In this document: piece after piece, positions 1-8,579 of the stretch
Layout of the letters: each line of letters starts with the position of its first letter
Numbering within the stretch: position 1 is the stretch's first letter
NCBI GenBank assembly: GCA_964526475.1
Contig: CAZGKF010000033.1
Span: 1-41,009 of the forward strand
Reading direction: 5' to 3'
Source: CAYVTV01 sp964526475
Lineage (GTDB): Bacteria; Bacteroidota; Bacteroidia; Bacteroidales; GCA-2748055
Length of the DNA stretch: 41,009 nucleotides
Translations under genes and position numbers: made by a program
The notes under the pieces: generated by a model
The model's database searches: none
Seen by the model: the letters and a program-made list of their open reading frames with translations, nothing else
Told to the model about the DNA's origin: nothing

Positions 1-33
1 TTTTTTTAACGCTTCGCTACATGTTTTTATTTA

Positions 34-267
34 CGCGATTTCCCGAAGGCGGGGAGTTATTCTATATTACAATCACTTCCTAAAAACTCAATCCTACTGC
101 TAACTTTTTTCACTTTGCGACTGCCAACTGCCCTCTGCCAACTTTTTCATCATCGCGATTTCCCGAAGGCGGGGAGTTATTCTATATTACAATCACTTCC
201 TAAAAACTCAATCCTACTGCTAACTTTTTTCACTTTGCGACTGCCAACTGCCCTCTGCCAACTTTTT
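34..267. repeat. Tandem pair of a 114-bp repeat (period 120)
   Basis: Positions 34-147 and 154-267 are identical by eye, with a 6-base junction between them. Each unit opens with CGCGATTTCCCGAAGGCGGG, a short G/C-rich dyad, and closes with the heptad module CTGCCAA-CTGCCCT-CTGCCAA followed by a T run. A third, partial copy lies at 36097-36165, across the polysaccharide locus, and carries one extra G. No convincing coding sequence is present. Confidence 0.9.
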
Positions 268-284
268 TACCTTGCCAACCCCCC

Positions 285-339
285 CCGGCCAAAAAGCCTC
301 AGGTTCGCACAATCCGTGGACGTCCGGCGCACATAAGCG
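285..339. repeat. Dispersed repeat ending in CGCACATAAGC, copy 1
   Basis: This segment, beginning CCGGCCAAAAAGCCTCAGG and ending GCGCACATAAGCG, recurs almost unchanged at 35932-35985. Its last about 18 bases recur at 40615-40635, where they form the end of the SDR gene. Positions 340-400 after it hold a GCTGAT-rich stretch (CGCTGAT, TGCTGAT, CGCTGAT). Function is unknown. Confidence 0.8.
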
Positions 340-507
340 TTAATTTTAAGAAAAAGAGGTTCCCGCTGATCTTGCTGATTATCGCTGATAATTAAACTTC
401 ACCAGGTGAGTTTTTTTGATCTCTGCACCTATGGTCGCATAAATACTTTAGATTATCATGATATTATAAAGTACATATTTAAATTATCTTTTAAATCTTA
501 CATCTTA

Positions 508-528
508 AGAATACAGAATTCAGAATGG
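508..528. repeat. Short heptad array AGAATAC/AGAATTC/AGAATGG
   Basis: Three consecutive 7-bp units share AGAAT. Loosely inverted TATTCT/CATTCT words follow over about 540-590. The unit length matches the 7-bp arrays around the two four-helix-bundle genes, but there is no such gene here. The surrounding 400-690 is otherwise featureless AT-rich DNA with no credible gene. Confidence 0.45.
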
Positions 529-689
529 CTTTCTTATTTGTATTCTATTTTTTCTGTATTCTACATTTTTCATTCTCCTTTATTCTGTAACTGCATTTTC
601 GCCCCCCGCCCCCTCCCTTAAAAAAAGTGAGGAGGGAAAGGCTTAGTGTACAAAGCAAGGGGAGTTTTATTTTAATTTGTAAAACTTAG

Positions 690-872
690 CTTCCTTTTAA
701 TACTTTAAATAATAGTTGTTGTTCCTGATAACGCTGTCAGGTCTGCGACGCTGACAGGTTTTGCTCTTCGAAGTTTTAACCTAGGAGAGTTCCTGAAACT
801 TCCCCTAATAACCCTGTCAGGGTTGCGAACTTTTTTCACTTTGCGACTGCCAACTGCCCTCTGCCAACTTTT
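690..872. repeat. Palindromic composite repeat, copy A (internally deleted) plus heptad module
   Basis: It starts with a TTTAAATAATAGTTGTTGTT-type leader, then a hairpin with arms CTGTCAG (734-740) and CTGACAG (751-757). Next comes CCTGAAACTTCCCCTAATAA and half of a second hairpin (CCCTGTCAGGGTT). Compared with copies B (34015-34255) and C (40660-40945) it lacks about 100 internal bases, and the second hairpin breaks off at position 830, where a CTGCCAA/CTGCCCT/CTGCCAA heptad module (847-869) takes over. The module also occurs at 121-142, 241-262 and 36024-36046. Confidence 0.85.
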
Positions 873-889
873 TTTACCCTGCCAACTTC

Positions 890-1468
890 TCACCCAAACA
901 CCGTTCTCAAAATAATCAACAGGTCTTCGTAAAAACTCCGCTTATGGTAGTAGTCGAGGTTTATCTTCACTTTATCTGGCCAGATGACTTCGTCGTTATA
1001 TTTTTGTGGATCACCGGCAGCGGCGAGAATTTCTTCTTCCCTGGCATATTTCAGGGAAGCGGGGCCTGTTAAGCCGGGTTTCAGTCGCAGGATCAGTCTG
1101 TTTTCTCCTTCCAGCTTGTCGGCATAACCAGGCACATCCGGTCGTGGTCCTACGAAGCTCATATCACCTTTCAAGATATTCCATAATTCAGGCAGTTCGT
1201 CGAGTTTGTATTTTCTCAATACAGCCCCCAGCGGCGTTATCCTTTCCTGGCCTTTAACGGTGACAGTGCTGCCGGCGTGTCCGACAAGCATAGTCCTGAA
1301 TTTGACCATCGTAAAAAGTTCCCCTCCCTGGCCTACACGTTTTTGTTTGAAAAAGACGGGGCCGGGCACAAAGAGCATGATAAGGATAGCTACGAGAAGA
1401 AACAAAGGCGAGAGAGCTATCCATAAGGTAAAAGCTATGAACACATCAAACAACCTCTTCAATAACAC
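890..1468 (-). CDS. Initiating phosphoglycosyl transferase (small bacterial sugar transferase)
   Basis: This protein probably transfers a sugar 1-phosphate from a UDP-sugar to undecaprenyl phosphate at the inner membrane, the first committed step of repeat-unit assembly. It is a compact 192-residue monotopic enzyme: an N-terminal hydrophobic re-entrant segment (about residues 5-32) ending in PGPVFFKQKRVG, then MVKFRTM, the acidic dyad in KLDELPELWNIL, and the family signature GDMSFVGPRP. This is the PglC/WcaJ-type catalytic domain without the extra membrane domains of WcaJ. There is no ATG near the start: GTG at 1468 or TTG at 1462 must be used, and both lie inside the end of the upstream acetyltransferase gene, implying translational coupling. 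It is the last gene of the locus. The sugar specificity cannot be read from sequence. Confidence 0.93.
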   Translation of the reverse strand: MLLKRLFDVFIAFTLWIALSPLFLLVAILIMLFVPGPVFFKQKRVGQGGELFTMVKFRTMLVGHAGSTVTVKGQERITPLGAVLRKYKLDELPELWNILKGDMSFVGPRPDVPGYADKLEGENRLILRLKPGLTGPASLKYAREEEILAAAGDPQKYNDEVIWPDKVKINLDYYHKRSFYEDLLIILRTVFG

Positions 1469-2060
1469 TTTTCTGTTTTATGAATTCCACAAAAAGGTAG
1501 TCATTTTTCAGTTCCTTCAGAACCACCATGGAAGGATTATTGGCATGGGAGCGCATGACAGAAAGATTATTTTTAGAGATAGTTGAGAACACCCGGAAAT
1601 CTGCTTTCCAGGCTGTGTTGTACATAATGTCATTCATAGTTCTTCCGATGCCTTTTCCCTGGAAAGGTTCATCAATCAACCGTCCTACAAAACATTTTTT
1701 GTTCCAGAAGCAGCGTAAAAAAAAATAGCCCACCAGATGTGGGCCTTTGAATGCTCCCATCATGAGAAAGGAGGGATTGTTAAATACCTTTTGCAGAGCT
1801 TTTTCATCTAAAGCATGCGGTTTGAAAAACTCGAGTCTCCCTGGCGGCTGTTTTTCCAGCAGTGATCGCAATTCCGGAAGATCGCCGGGATTTAACAACC
1901 GGAAGATAAATTCGGATAACCCATATTCTTTTAATACACCCGGTAGCACTCTGTAAATCCTTTGGCTGTGGAAGATGCTGAACAACTTTCCATTCAGACT
2001 CTCAATAATTTCCCAGAGGAACGAAAGATGGTGTTTGATGTAGAGGAGAAGGCGAATCAA
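1446..2060 (-). CDS. GNAT-family acyltransferase of the polysaccharide locus
   Basis: A 204-residue protein with a C-terminal GNAT-like domain. The acetyl-CoA pyrophosphate loop is visible as FQGKGIGRTM, after the strand GRLIDEPF. The first about 60 residues are basic and do not match a domain I recognise. It probably acylates an amino or hydroxyl group of a sugar nucleotide or lipid-linked sugar. It overlaps the phosphoglycosyl transferase gene by 23 bases and follows the ATP-grasp gene by 12 bases, so it belongs to the same transcript. Acetyl as the donated group is an inference from the family. Confidence 0.8.
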   Translation of the reverse strand: MIRLLLYIKHHLSFLWEIIESLNGKLFSIFHSQRIYRVLPGVLKEYGLSEFIFRLLNPGDLPELRSLLEKQPPGRLEFFKPHALDEKALQKVFNNPSFLMMGAFKGPHLVGYFFLRCFWNKKCFVGRLIDEPFQGKGIGRTMNDIMYNTAWKADFRVFSTISKNNLSVMRSHANNPSMVVLKELKNDYLFVEFIKQKSVIEEVV

Positions 2061-2072
2061 GGTATTTTCTGA

Positions 2073-3080
2073 TTATTTATTGTCTAAATATTTGTCTAAC
2101 ATAGGTTTTAATCCCTGCTTAACAGGGAGCTGCCATAAAAGTTTACACCAGTTATGATTACCTTCTATGAGTTCGGGACCTGAGGGGGTAATAGCTATGT
2201 CCCAGCCGACGGATCGGTTTTCGGGGGTGTGCAGGGCTGCCTGTCTGACCATATCAAGTGCTTCGTGCCAGAAGGGTATCTGAAAACCTACAATAGCCAT
2301 GCCGGTGATGGGGTGTATGGCCTCATCTGTTTTGGTGATATCGCTGTAAACCCCTGTACCCTTCACGCAACCGGTTTCCAAATCCACCGGGGCAGCCAGG
2401 TTGCCGGCAGCCATATTGTCCACTGCTGAGTTGACCGACACCCGCAAGCGAGCGCCCAGGAAATCGACCTGACCCTTATACAACTGGGTAAAGATGCGCA
2501 GGGTGTTGAGTCCAGAAGGTGAAAGCTCCATCAGGGCCGGGTGCTGTATCACGTATTCCTCCACCAAGTGATAGCCCCTGGATTGCAACATTTCGATAAG
2601 TTTCTTCTGGTTAAGCCCCTCACAAGGTGCCACTTCCACCTCTGCACCCACCTGCCCACGGGAGCCTTTCAATACCAGCCGGCCGGATGCATTTGCCAGC
2701 AGGCTTTCTGCCAGGGCAGGGTTTGCTTTAAGCTCTTGCAGGCTGGCAAAGCCCCGCTTTACAAAAGGGCTGAAATGTTGTAAAAAACGGTGCTTGTTTA
2801 CCAGCAACTCGCGCGCACCCCTGGGGTTCATGTGCAACTGGTACTCATACATGAAACTTGTTCCTGCCCACTTTTTCCTTTCTTCTTCACTTAAATCGTA
2901 AAACCTGAAATAGAAATAATCCAACAAAGAAATCTTATATCGGAAAGTTGAAACAATGATATCATAAAAAAGAAAACAACTTGCTACATTAAATTTAATT
3001 TTAACATAACTAAAAAATCTACGAAGTCTTTCATAATTCGTAATTTTTAGATAATAGAAAAAATAGAGAAGATTCTTCAT
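2073..3080 (-). CDS. Sugar-transfer-associated ATP-grasp protein
   Basis: A 335-residue protein that resembles the ATP-grasp family often encoded beside sugar transferases (ATPgrasp_ST type). Nucleotide-binding and metal-binding stretches are visible: RLVLKGSRGQVGAEVEV, SGLNTLRIFTQLY, NMAAGNLAAPVDLETG and, near the C-terminus, GWDIAITPSGPELIEGNHNW. ATP-grasp enzymes join a carboxylate to an amine or other nucleophile through an acyl phosphate, so the likely role is attaching an amino acid or similar group to a sugar carrying an amine or uronate. The substrate is not known. The gene lies 8 bases after the deacetylase-like gene. It is one of three ATP-grasp proteins of different families in this locus. 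Confidence 0.85.
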   Translation of the reverse strand: MKNLLYFFYYLKITNYERLRRFFSYVKIKFNVASCFLFYDIIVSTFRYKISLLDYFYFRFYDLSEEERKKWAGTSFMYEYQLHMNPRGARELLVNKHRFLQHFSPFVKRGFASLQELKANPALAESLLANASGRLVLKGSRGQVGAEVEVAPCEGLNQKKLIEMLQSRGYHLVEEYVIQHPALMELSPSGLNTLRIFTQLYKGQVDFLGARLRVSVNSAVDNMAAGNLAAPVDLETGCVKGTGVYSDITKTDEAIHPITGMAIVGFQIPFWHEALDMVRQAALHTPENRSVGWDIAITPSGPELIEGNHNWCKLLWQLPVKQGLKPMLDKYLDNK

Positions 3081-3088
3081 TAATCTAA

Positions 3089-4246
3089 TTAGTATTTCGA
3101 CTTATTGATCTTTCTAGAATTACGAATCAGATCTCCCAGTTCCACCGAAGTCATAAATTCCACATCAGGCCATCTTTTTACAATTTCTTTCAGAAGTCTT
3201 TTCAATTCCTTAAGTCCTTTTTCACGGACAGCTGGTTCGATATGTCCGGAGAAGTTCACACGATGAGAGCTAATGACGACCGGGCGATTCCACCGGAAAG
3301 CTGCTTCTATCTGTTTTAATGTGAAACTTACCCAATCATAATTTCTTTTTTCTGTTGGTTCAAAAACAACGTTTCTCACAATAAATAGCTGCCCGTCTTT
3401 GTTTCTTTTTCCAGTAAAATTGAACATCTTTCGATATTTACCTTCTCCCTGATGTTCCCTTTTTAGCAAGGGTGTATCAATGTATTTTATACCTGCATTA
3501 AAAAGTGCCCTATGGATTACCGGATGTTCTTTGCCTCCCGGGGGGTTAAAATGAACTGCTTTTAAACCATAAACTTTTTCAAACGCATCCAAACCATCCT
3601 TTATTATAAATTCAAAACCTGAATTTTCCTCAAACCTCCAAAAATCAAATGCTGCTGTTATGGAGATAGTTGGATAGCCTGAATCTGATATGCTGGTATA
3701 AGATCTGTTTTTTAAAGCATTCATTATTTCATGATCCCTCTTTACCAATTTTTCTTCAAACACTTTAAGGTTTAAATGTTCCCTTCCGTGGAATTGTGGA
3801 ACCAGCAATCCTTTTGCCATGCCTTCCTTCCAAAGTTCCCATGCACCCTCGTATGCACAGGTTTGATTAGCAGCCAGTTTTTTATAAGTTTGGGGTAACA
3901 ATTCATATTGGTATTGCAGGTAATCTTCTTCAGCCATTTTCTCAAAATCAATATTACATGGCACAGCAAAGGAGGTGAAAACAGCATGTCGGCCGTTTTT
4001 ATCTTTAACTGAACTAAGAGTTTCAAACAACATTTCAAGGTCTTCGCAATTTTCAAGTGAATCAAAAGCGTCAAAACGCCCTTGTATTTTTAATCCAGAC
4101 CTATTCATTTTTTCTCTTGCTTGCTTAGAATCAACACGAACATTGCCGTAATCATCAACAGAAAAAACTACAATTTTTTTTGGTGTTTTCCAACCAAAAA
4201 TATTTTTTGAGTTAAGTTTTACTTTGTTTTTAATTATAGTCAGCAT
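3089..4246 (-). CDS. NodB-like polysaccharide deacetylase family protein, paralogue 1
   Basis: A 385-residue soluble protein. The metal-site pattern of carbohydrate esterase family 4 is visible: an early Asp-Asp in VFSVDDYGNVRV (about residues 27-38), an H-x3-H motif in PQFHGREHLN, and a late conserved His in VVISSHRVNFSGH. It is a close paralogue in length and motif order of the gene at 16513-17661 (IESDDWGS, QFHAREHLN, IISIHRLNF). The expected activity is removal of N- or O-acetyl groups from a sugar. No signal peptide is seen, so it would act on a cytoplasmic precursor. It overlaps the end of the upstream glycosyltransferase gene by 7 bases. Activity is inferred from motifs only. Confidence 0.78.
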   Translation of the reverse strand: MLTIIKNKVKLNSKNIFGWKTPKKIVVFSVDDYGNVRVDSKQAREKMNRSGLKIQGRFDAFDSLENCEDLEMLFETLSSVKDKNGRHAVFTSFAVPCNIDFEKMAEEDYLQYQYELLPQTYKKLAANQTCAYEGAWELWKEGMAKGLLVPQFHGREHLNLKVFEEKLVKRDHEIMNALKNRSYTSISDSGYPTISITAAFDFWRFEENSGFEFIIKDGLDAFEKVYGLKAVHFNPPGGKEHPVIHRALFNAGIKYIDTPLLKREHQGEGKYRKMFNFTGKRNKDGQLFIVRNVVFEPTEKRNYDWVSFTLKQIEAAFRWNRPVVISSHRVNFSGHIEPAVREKGLKELKRLLKEIVKRWPDVEFMTSVELGDLIRNSRKINKSKY

Positions 4247-5490
4247 GCCTTACCCCTATTTAAATTATCTGTTGCATTTACCAAAACCTTTTCAAACTGA
4301 ACTGCTAGTATTTTTCTGTTAAATTCACGTTCTGCAAAACTTCTGGCATTTTCCCCCATTTTTTTCAACAAATTTTTATCATATGACATTTTAATTATAG
4401 CATCAGCGAAAGCCTCCGGGTTGTCTGGTTCAATGGCTATGCCCAAGTGATTTTCTGTTATCATTTCTGCCAGCCAACCCGGATAGTTATTCAAAACAGG
4501 TAAACCTGCTGAAATGTAGTCAAAAAACTTATTTGGAGACGTACCGTAATAATAAGCAGGAATATTTGACAGTAGCATCAACCCAACGTCAGAGGCTTCT
4601 AAATACGTATTTAATCGGTTTTTAGCGACAGGATCAAGGAAAATTACATTGCTAATGTTTTCGGTAATCACTTTTTTTTGTAATTGAGGTTTTAGCTTTC
4701 CATCACCAACTAAGATAATTTTAATATTTTTTTGTCCTTTTTGAAGTAATACCGTGGCTGCATTTAAAGCTGCATCCAAACCATTGGCTATACCATGTGC
4801 ACCGATAAAAATAGCCACAAAATCATTTTCAGAACAATTAGGGAAAATAGATTTTGGATGATTGCCTGGCTTAAATAAATCAAGATCAGACCCATTGGGG
4901 ATTAAATATACGGGGTTCTCTTTATTAAGTTTCTTTTGAATTCCTTGTTTAATTCCTGGAGAAAGGGCTATACAAACATTCGCTTTGTTATAGGATATAG
5001 ATTCAAGAACATCCATTAACCATAAAACAAATTTATTTTTTATCAAACCCATTTCTCTTGGAAGTTCAGGCCACAGGTCTCTTACTTCAAAAACAAAAGG
5101 TTTTCTCTTGCCGGCTAACTTCATGGCGATGCCTGGGATGCCAGCGGTAAGAGGAGTTGATGTAGCAAACAACAAATCGAATTCTTCAGTAAAAACAAAC
5201 CGAATACTGCGAAAAGAGTACCTTAAAAAGACCCAGGCTCTCGTAATTAGATTCATTTTATTGTTATATTTCAAATTCAGCTCGATTAAATCTATCCCTT
5301 CATAGCTGCCTCTTCTCACTCCTTTTTTGTATGGTTTATTTAAAAGAGGAGATTTTAATCTGGGTGATTCAGCAAAAATCATGGTTACCTTATGACCATT
5401 CATCACCAAATGCTTTGCCATTTCATAGGAGCGAATTCCTGAATTGCCTTCGGGTGTGCAAAAATATTGATGGAAGTACAGAATTCTCAT
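4240..5490 (-). CDS. Glycosyltransferase family 4, WbuB-like
   Basis: A 416-residue GT-B enzyme. The N-terminal acceptor domain opens MRILYFHQYFCTPEGNSGIR and includes FVFEVRDLWPELPREMG, a stretch typical of WbuB-like GT4 enzymes. The C-terminal donor domain has VAIFIGAHGIANGLD, IILVGDG and YYYGTSPNKFFDYISAGLPV, where the usual nucleotide-sugar-binding Glu position reads Asp (FFDY). WbuB-type enzymes often add an amino-deoxyhexose such as FucNAc to the lipid-linked first sugar; that donor is possible but not proven here. Its start ATG shares its first base with the stop of the heparinase gene, so the two are translationally coupled. Confidence 0.9.
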   Translation of the reverse strand: MRILYFHQYFCTPEGNSGIRSYEMAKHLVMNGHKVTMIFAESPRLKSPLLNKPYKKGVRRGSYEGIDLIELNLKYNNKMNLITRAWVFLRYSFRSIRFVFTEEFDLLFATSTPLTAGIPGIAMKLAGKRKPFVFEVRDLWPELPREMGLIKNKFVLWLMDVLESISYNKANVCIALSPGIKQGIQKKLNKENPVYLIPNGSDLDLFKPGNHPKSIFPNCSENDFVAIFIGAHGIANGLDAALNAATVLLQKGQKNIKIILVGDGKLKPQLQKKVITENISNVIFLDPVAKNRLNTYLEASDVGLMLLSNIPAYYYGTSPNKFFDYISAGLPVLNNYPGWLAEMITENHLGIAIEPDNPEAFADAIIKMSYDKNLLKKMGENARSFAEREFNRKILAVQFEKVLVNATDNLNRGKAC

Positions 5491-7364
5491 TAGGCAAGTT
5501 TAATTTTTGTTTTTATTTCCGAGTTATTATTTGTTTTTATTACCAAGCGGTTAACCAGGGTTGAATGGAAGTAATATTTGGAAATTATTTTTTTTTCAAT
5601 AAATATTTCTGCCTCACCATCAATGGTTATTACACCCCAATGTAAATCTAGAGTTTGTTTGTAAGAGTCAAGGGAAAATTTTTCAGTATAGAAGTTAAAT
5701 CCAATCACTACAGTTTCAGCCTGCCCGTAAAACTTGTCATGTATTACCCAGGAATATGCATCCCAAATTACCCGTCTTTGATGTGTATTTCCTTTATAAT
5801 TCATATAAGCACCAAGCCAATAACCTTCTTCTTCTGTTGCCAAAACGATAGGTTCAATGAATAAGGGATTGATCCATTGAGCCAACAAAAACCTGCTTAT
5901 GCGGGGCATTTGCTCTTGATGATCGAATGACAAGGTGTTATGTGAATGAACCGAGCGCAAGTCCACTTCATTAAAGCCCTTATCAGGATTATAAGAGAAT
6001 GAACCACTGTCACATAACACATTTTCACCTTTAAACCAAAGGTCAAAATGAAAAACATCATTTTGGGTTGGCCTGAATTTAAAGCATGGAAGCCGAACAA
6101 CTGCCCATGAGTGTAAGCTTCTAATGACACAATATGCCTTGTCAAGGATAATGCTTTCTCTTTTTCCTTCTGATAACGGATAATCATTAGAGTCAATTCC
6201 AAGCCACAACATGATTTCATTCCATGGACCGTCATCAAACATTCGTTTATGTTCAAACAAAATGTACCCCAGTTGAATACTTGGCCTGAAATCCCGATAA
6301 TTACAGGAATGCATGTTAAGGAGCAAAGACCCATCATTTGCACCGAGATTAGGGGCGTCGCCTGAAATCTCATCAGTCATTAACCAAAGCCATTTCACTG
6401 TACGTCTGGCTTTTTTATAAAAATCAGCTGATAAAGTTGAAGTTTTGAGTTTTTTCCGCCAATACTCTGCAAAACAAAGGGTATCAAGCATTACCCTGTG
6501 ATATGTTACTGAGTGCTGCGAAAAACTGCCATTTTCTGCTACCAGTTTATTTACCCTGTTTTCTAACCAATGCCTGCCTTTTCTTTCATATTTTTCAGCC
6601 ATTATGAAAGACCCAGGGGTATTATTATGAAGCCAACAACCACCAATGAATAAAGCAGTTGCTTCACTGGTACCATGGTTGTTATTTTGGGCTATTGCAT
6701 ACCGGATATTCCCGAAGATACGCTCAAGGTGTAAATAGATAAGTTTTGAAAGTTCAACAGTTGGTTTTCCCCATTGGTTAAGAATTAACGATGCCGTGAG
6801 TAAGTTAAACACTCTTATTGATGCTTCCTGTCCGCATTTCCAATTTGGGCCAATGTTCAAGGGATTTTTTTCCACCCAATCCTTCAACCAGGTATTCAAA
6901 GTGTTAATATAAATATCAGCACCCGAAACAAAATAAGCCCTGGCAAGGGTTACTACCCAATCAAAACGCGATGCCTCCCATATATTTTTAATGTCACCGA
7001 CCTTTGGATGAAAATCGGGTAGTTTAGTCCAGTGTAAATTAGGATTGGGATAACGATTACCGTTAAAAGGATTCAAAAACCAATCAGGCGGACTTCCGAT
7101 TTGCTTCCAATGATGAGAATAATAATGAATTTGACCGGTTACAATATTATCTCCATCAAAAATTATCTGCTTTTTCCATTTCTCCAGGAATTTTGATTTG
7201 AGTTTTGTTTCATAAAAAAAAACCTGCCGGATTTCAAATTCCTTTTTCTTAAACCACCATTTTCTCAGTCCGCTTTTTATTGAAAACCTGTACCAGATAA
7301 CATAGGCTACACTAAAGATACCTAGCCTGAAAATAGTAGAGATGTAAACTAAAAACTTCTTCAT
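5490..7364 (-). CDS. Heparinase II/III-family protein (polysaccharide lyase-like)
   Basis: A 624-residue protein with the two-part architecture of heparinase II/III-like lyases. An alpha-helical toroid covers about residues 90-350 and holds NIGPNWKCGQEASIRVFNL and the NNNHGTSEATALF signature carrying the catalytic Asn/His. A beta-sandwich domain follows with HFDLWFKGENVLCDSGSFSYN. The N-terminus is hydrophobic and basic (about residues 1-30), either a membrane anchor or an uncleaved signal. Such genes often sit in Bacteroidota and proteobacterial polysaccharide loci beside a bi-domain oxidoreductase, as here, where they are thought to trim or modify the uronate-containing product. Specificity is unknown. 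The 84 bases upstream of it have no recognisable feature. Confidence 0.88.
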   Translation of the reverse strand: MKKFLVYISTIFRLGIFSVAYVIWYRFSIKSGLRKWWFKKKEFEIRQVFFYETKLKSKFLEKWKKQIIFDGDNIVTGQIHYYSHHWKQIGSPPDWFLNPFNGNRYPNPNLHWTKLPDFHPKVGDIKNIWEASRFDWVVTLARAYFVSGADIYINTLNTWLKDWVEKNPLNIGPNWKCGQEASIRVFNLLTASLILNQWGKPTVELSKLIYLHLERIFGNIRYAIAQNNNHGTSEATALFIGGCWLHNNTPGSFIMAEKYERKGRHWLENRVNKLVAENGSFSQHSVTYHRVMLDTLCFAEYWRKKLKTSTLSADFYKKARRTVKWLWLMTDEISGDAPNLGANDGSLLLNMHSCNYRDFRPSIQLGYILFEHKRMFDDGPWNEIMLWLGIDSNDYPLSEGKRESIILDKAYCVIRSLHSWAVVRLPCFKFRPTQNDVFHFDLWFKGENVLCDSGSFSYNPDKGFNEVDLRSVHSHNTLSFDHQEQMPRISRFLLAQWINPLFIEPIVLATEEEGYWLGAYMNYKGNTHQRRVIWDAYSWVIHDKFYGQAETVVIGFNFYTEKFSLDSYKQTLDLHWGVITIDGEAEIFIEKKIISKYYFHSTLVNRLVIKTNNNSEIKTKIKLA

Positions 7365-7448
7365 ATTTTAACCATAATGGTCAAAATGGTTTTTCACAAA
7401 AGAATCTGCTCAACGCTTGCTTGCCTTTTTCTCTGTTTTTGTTGCATT

Positions 7449-8579
7449 TTAACTATTAACGTTGATTAAAATGTCAACAATCCGCTCTGCTGTTTTTCCA
7501 TCCCAGAGGTCAGGAATGCCACCATTTTTCCATTGACCTGCAAACAGTTTTCCAATGGCAGGTTTAAGAGCCTTTGGATCGGTTCCGAGCAGTTCATTTG
7601 TGCCAATGGTAATGGTTTCAGGGCGTTCTGTTGAATCACGAAGGGTCATGCACGGTATTCCCATTACTGTGGTCTCTTCGGTAATTCCACCTGAGTCGGT
7701 AATTACGCCCATTGCATTTTCCAGTAGAAACTGAAACTCAAGATAACAGAGGGGTTCGATTAAGTAAAAGGAATTTGGAATAAATTGCTTCATTTTCGAT
7801 TCCAGAGGCCCTAACGAATTATTGTTAAGGTTATTGATCATTTTTGAGGTTCGGGGGTGGACTGGAAAAACAACAGGGATATCTTTAGCTGATTCAATAA
7901 TAGCAACGAGCAGGTTTTTGAAATGTTTTTCTTCATCAACATTGGCTGGCCGATGTAAAGTGAGTACGAGGTATTTTCCTTTTTCAAGGCTTTTTTCTTC
8001 CCAAATAGCTGGTTCACGAAAGTTTGATCTGTGTTTAAGAAGCGTGTCAATCATGGTATTGCCCACAAAAAAGATGCGGTGATCTTCCACTCCGGCCAGA
8101 AGAAGATTTTGATTTGCATTTTCCGAAGTGGTGAAAAAGTAATTTGTGATACTATCTGTTACCAAACGATTTATTTCTTCAGGCATGGTCCAGTCTCCTG
8201 AGCGAATACCACCTTCAACGTGAGCTACTTTAATCTGCATTTTTTGTGCTGTAATGGCACAAGCCATTGTTGAGGTAACATCACCAACGACCAAACACAA
8301 ATCGGGCTTTTCTTCCATACAAAGTCTTTCATATCCAATCATTATAACCGACGTCTGCTCTGCATATGTGCCACCACCTGCTTCAAGATTTACCGATGGA
8401 TGGGGAATGTTCAACTCTTCAAAAAAACTACCGCTCATGTTTTGGTCATAATGCTGTCCTGTATGAACTAACCGGTAACTTATTTTTTTTCCCTCTTTCT
8501 GGGCTTTGTTTATTGCACAGATAATAGGTGCGATTTTTATAAAATTGGGGCGTGCCCCGGCAATAAGGTCTATTTTCAT
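7449..8579 (-). CDS. wecB: UDP-N-acetylglucosamine 2-epimerase (non-hydrolysing)
   Basis: This enzyme interconverts UDP-GlcNAc and UDP-ManNAc in the cytoplasm to supply a ManNAc-type sugar. Motifs of the WecB family are complete: GARPNFIKIAPI at the N-terminus, VHTGQHYDQNMS, VVGDVTSTMA, HVEGGIRSGDWTMPEEINR, LTLHRPANVDE, VFPVHPRT and ITDSGGITEETTVMG. The preferred start is the ATG at 8579, which overlaps the stop of the oxidoreductase gene as ATGA and has GGTGGAG just before it; the ATG at 8591 would add four residues (MGGD) not expected in the family. No WecC dehydrogenase follows; the bi-domain oxidoreductase immediately upstream may act on this sugar or a derivative. Confidence 0.95.
   Translation of the reverse strand: MKIDLIAGARPNFIKIAPIICAINKAQKEGKKISYRLVHTGQHYDQNMSGSFFEELNIPHPSVNLEAGGGTYAEQTSVIMIGYERLCMEEKPDLCLVVGDVTSTMACAITAQKMQIKVAHVEGGIRSGDWTMPEEINRLVTDSITNYFFTTSENANQNLLLAGVEDHRIFFVGNTMIDTLLKHRSNFREPAIWEEKSLEKGKYLVLTLHRPANVDEEKHFKNLLVAIIESAKDIPVVFPVHPRTSKMINNLNNNSLGPLESKMKQFIPNSFYLIEPLCYLEFQFLLENAMGVITDSGGITEETTVMGIPCMTLRDSTERPETITIGTNELLGTDPKALKPAIGKLFAGQWKNGGIPDLWDGKTAERIVDILINVNS

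Noticed and set aside
115..893. Small open frames in the left repeat field
   Set aside because: They coincide with the dispersed repeats or AT-rich DNA and have no domain, and the same peptides recur wherever the repeats recur.
5897..6373. Second minus-strand frame inside the heparinase gene
   Set aside because: Out-of-frame shadow; the heparinase frame is continuous through this part.
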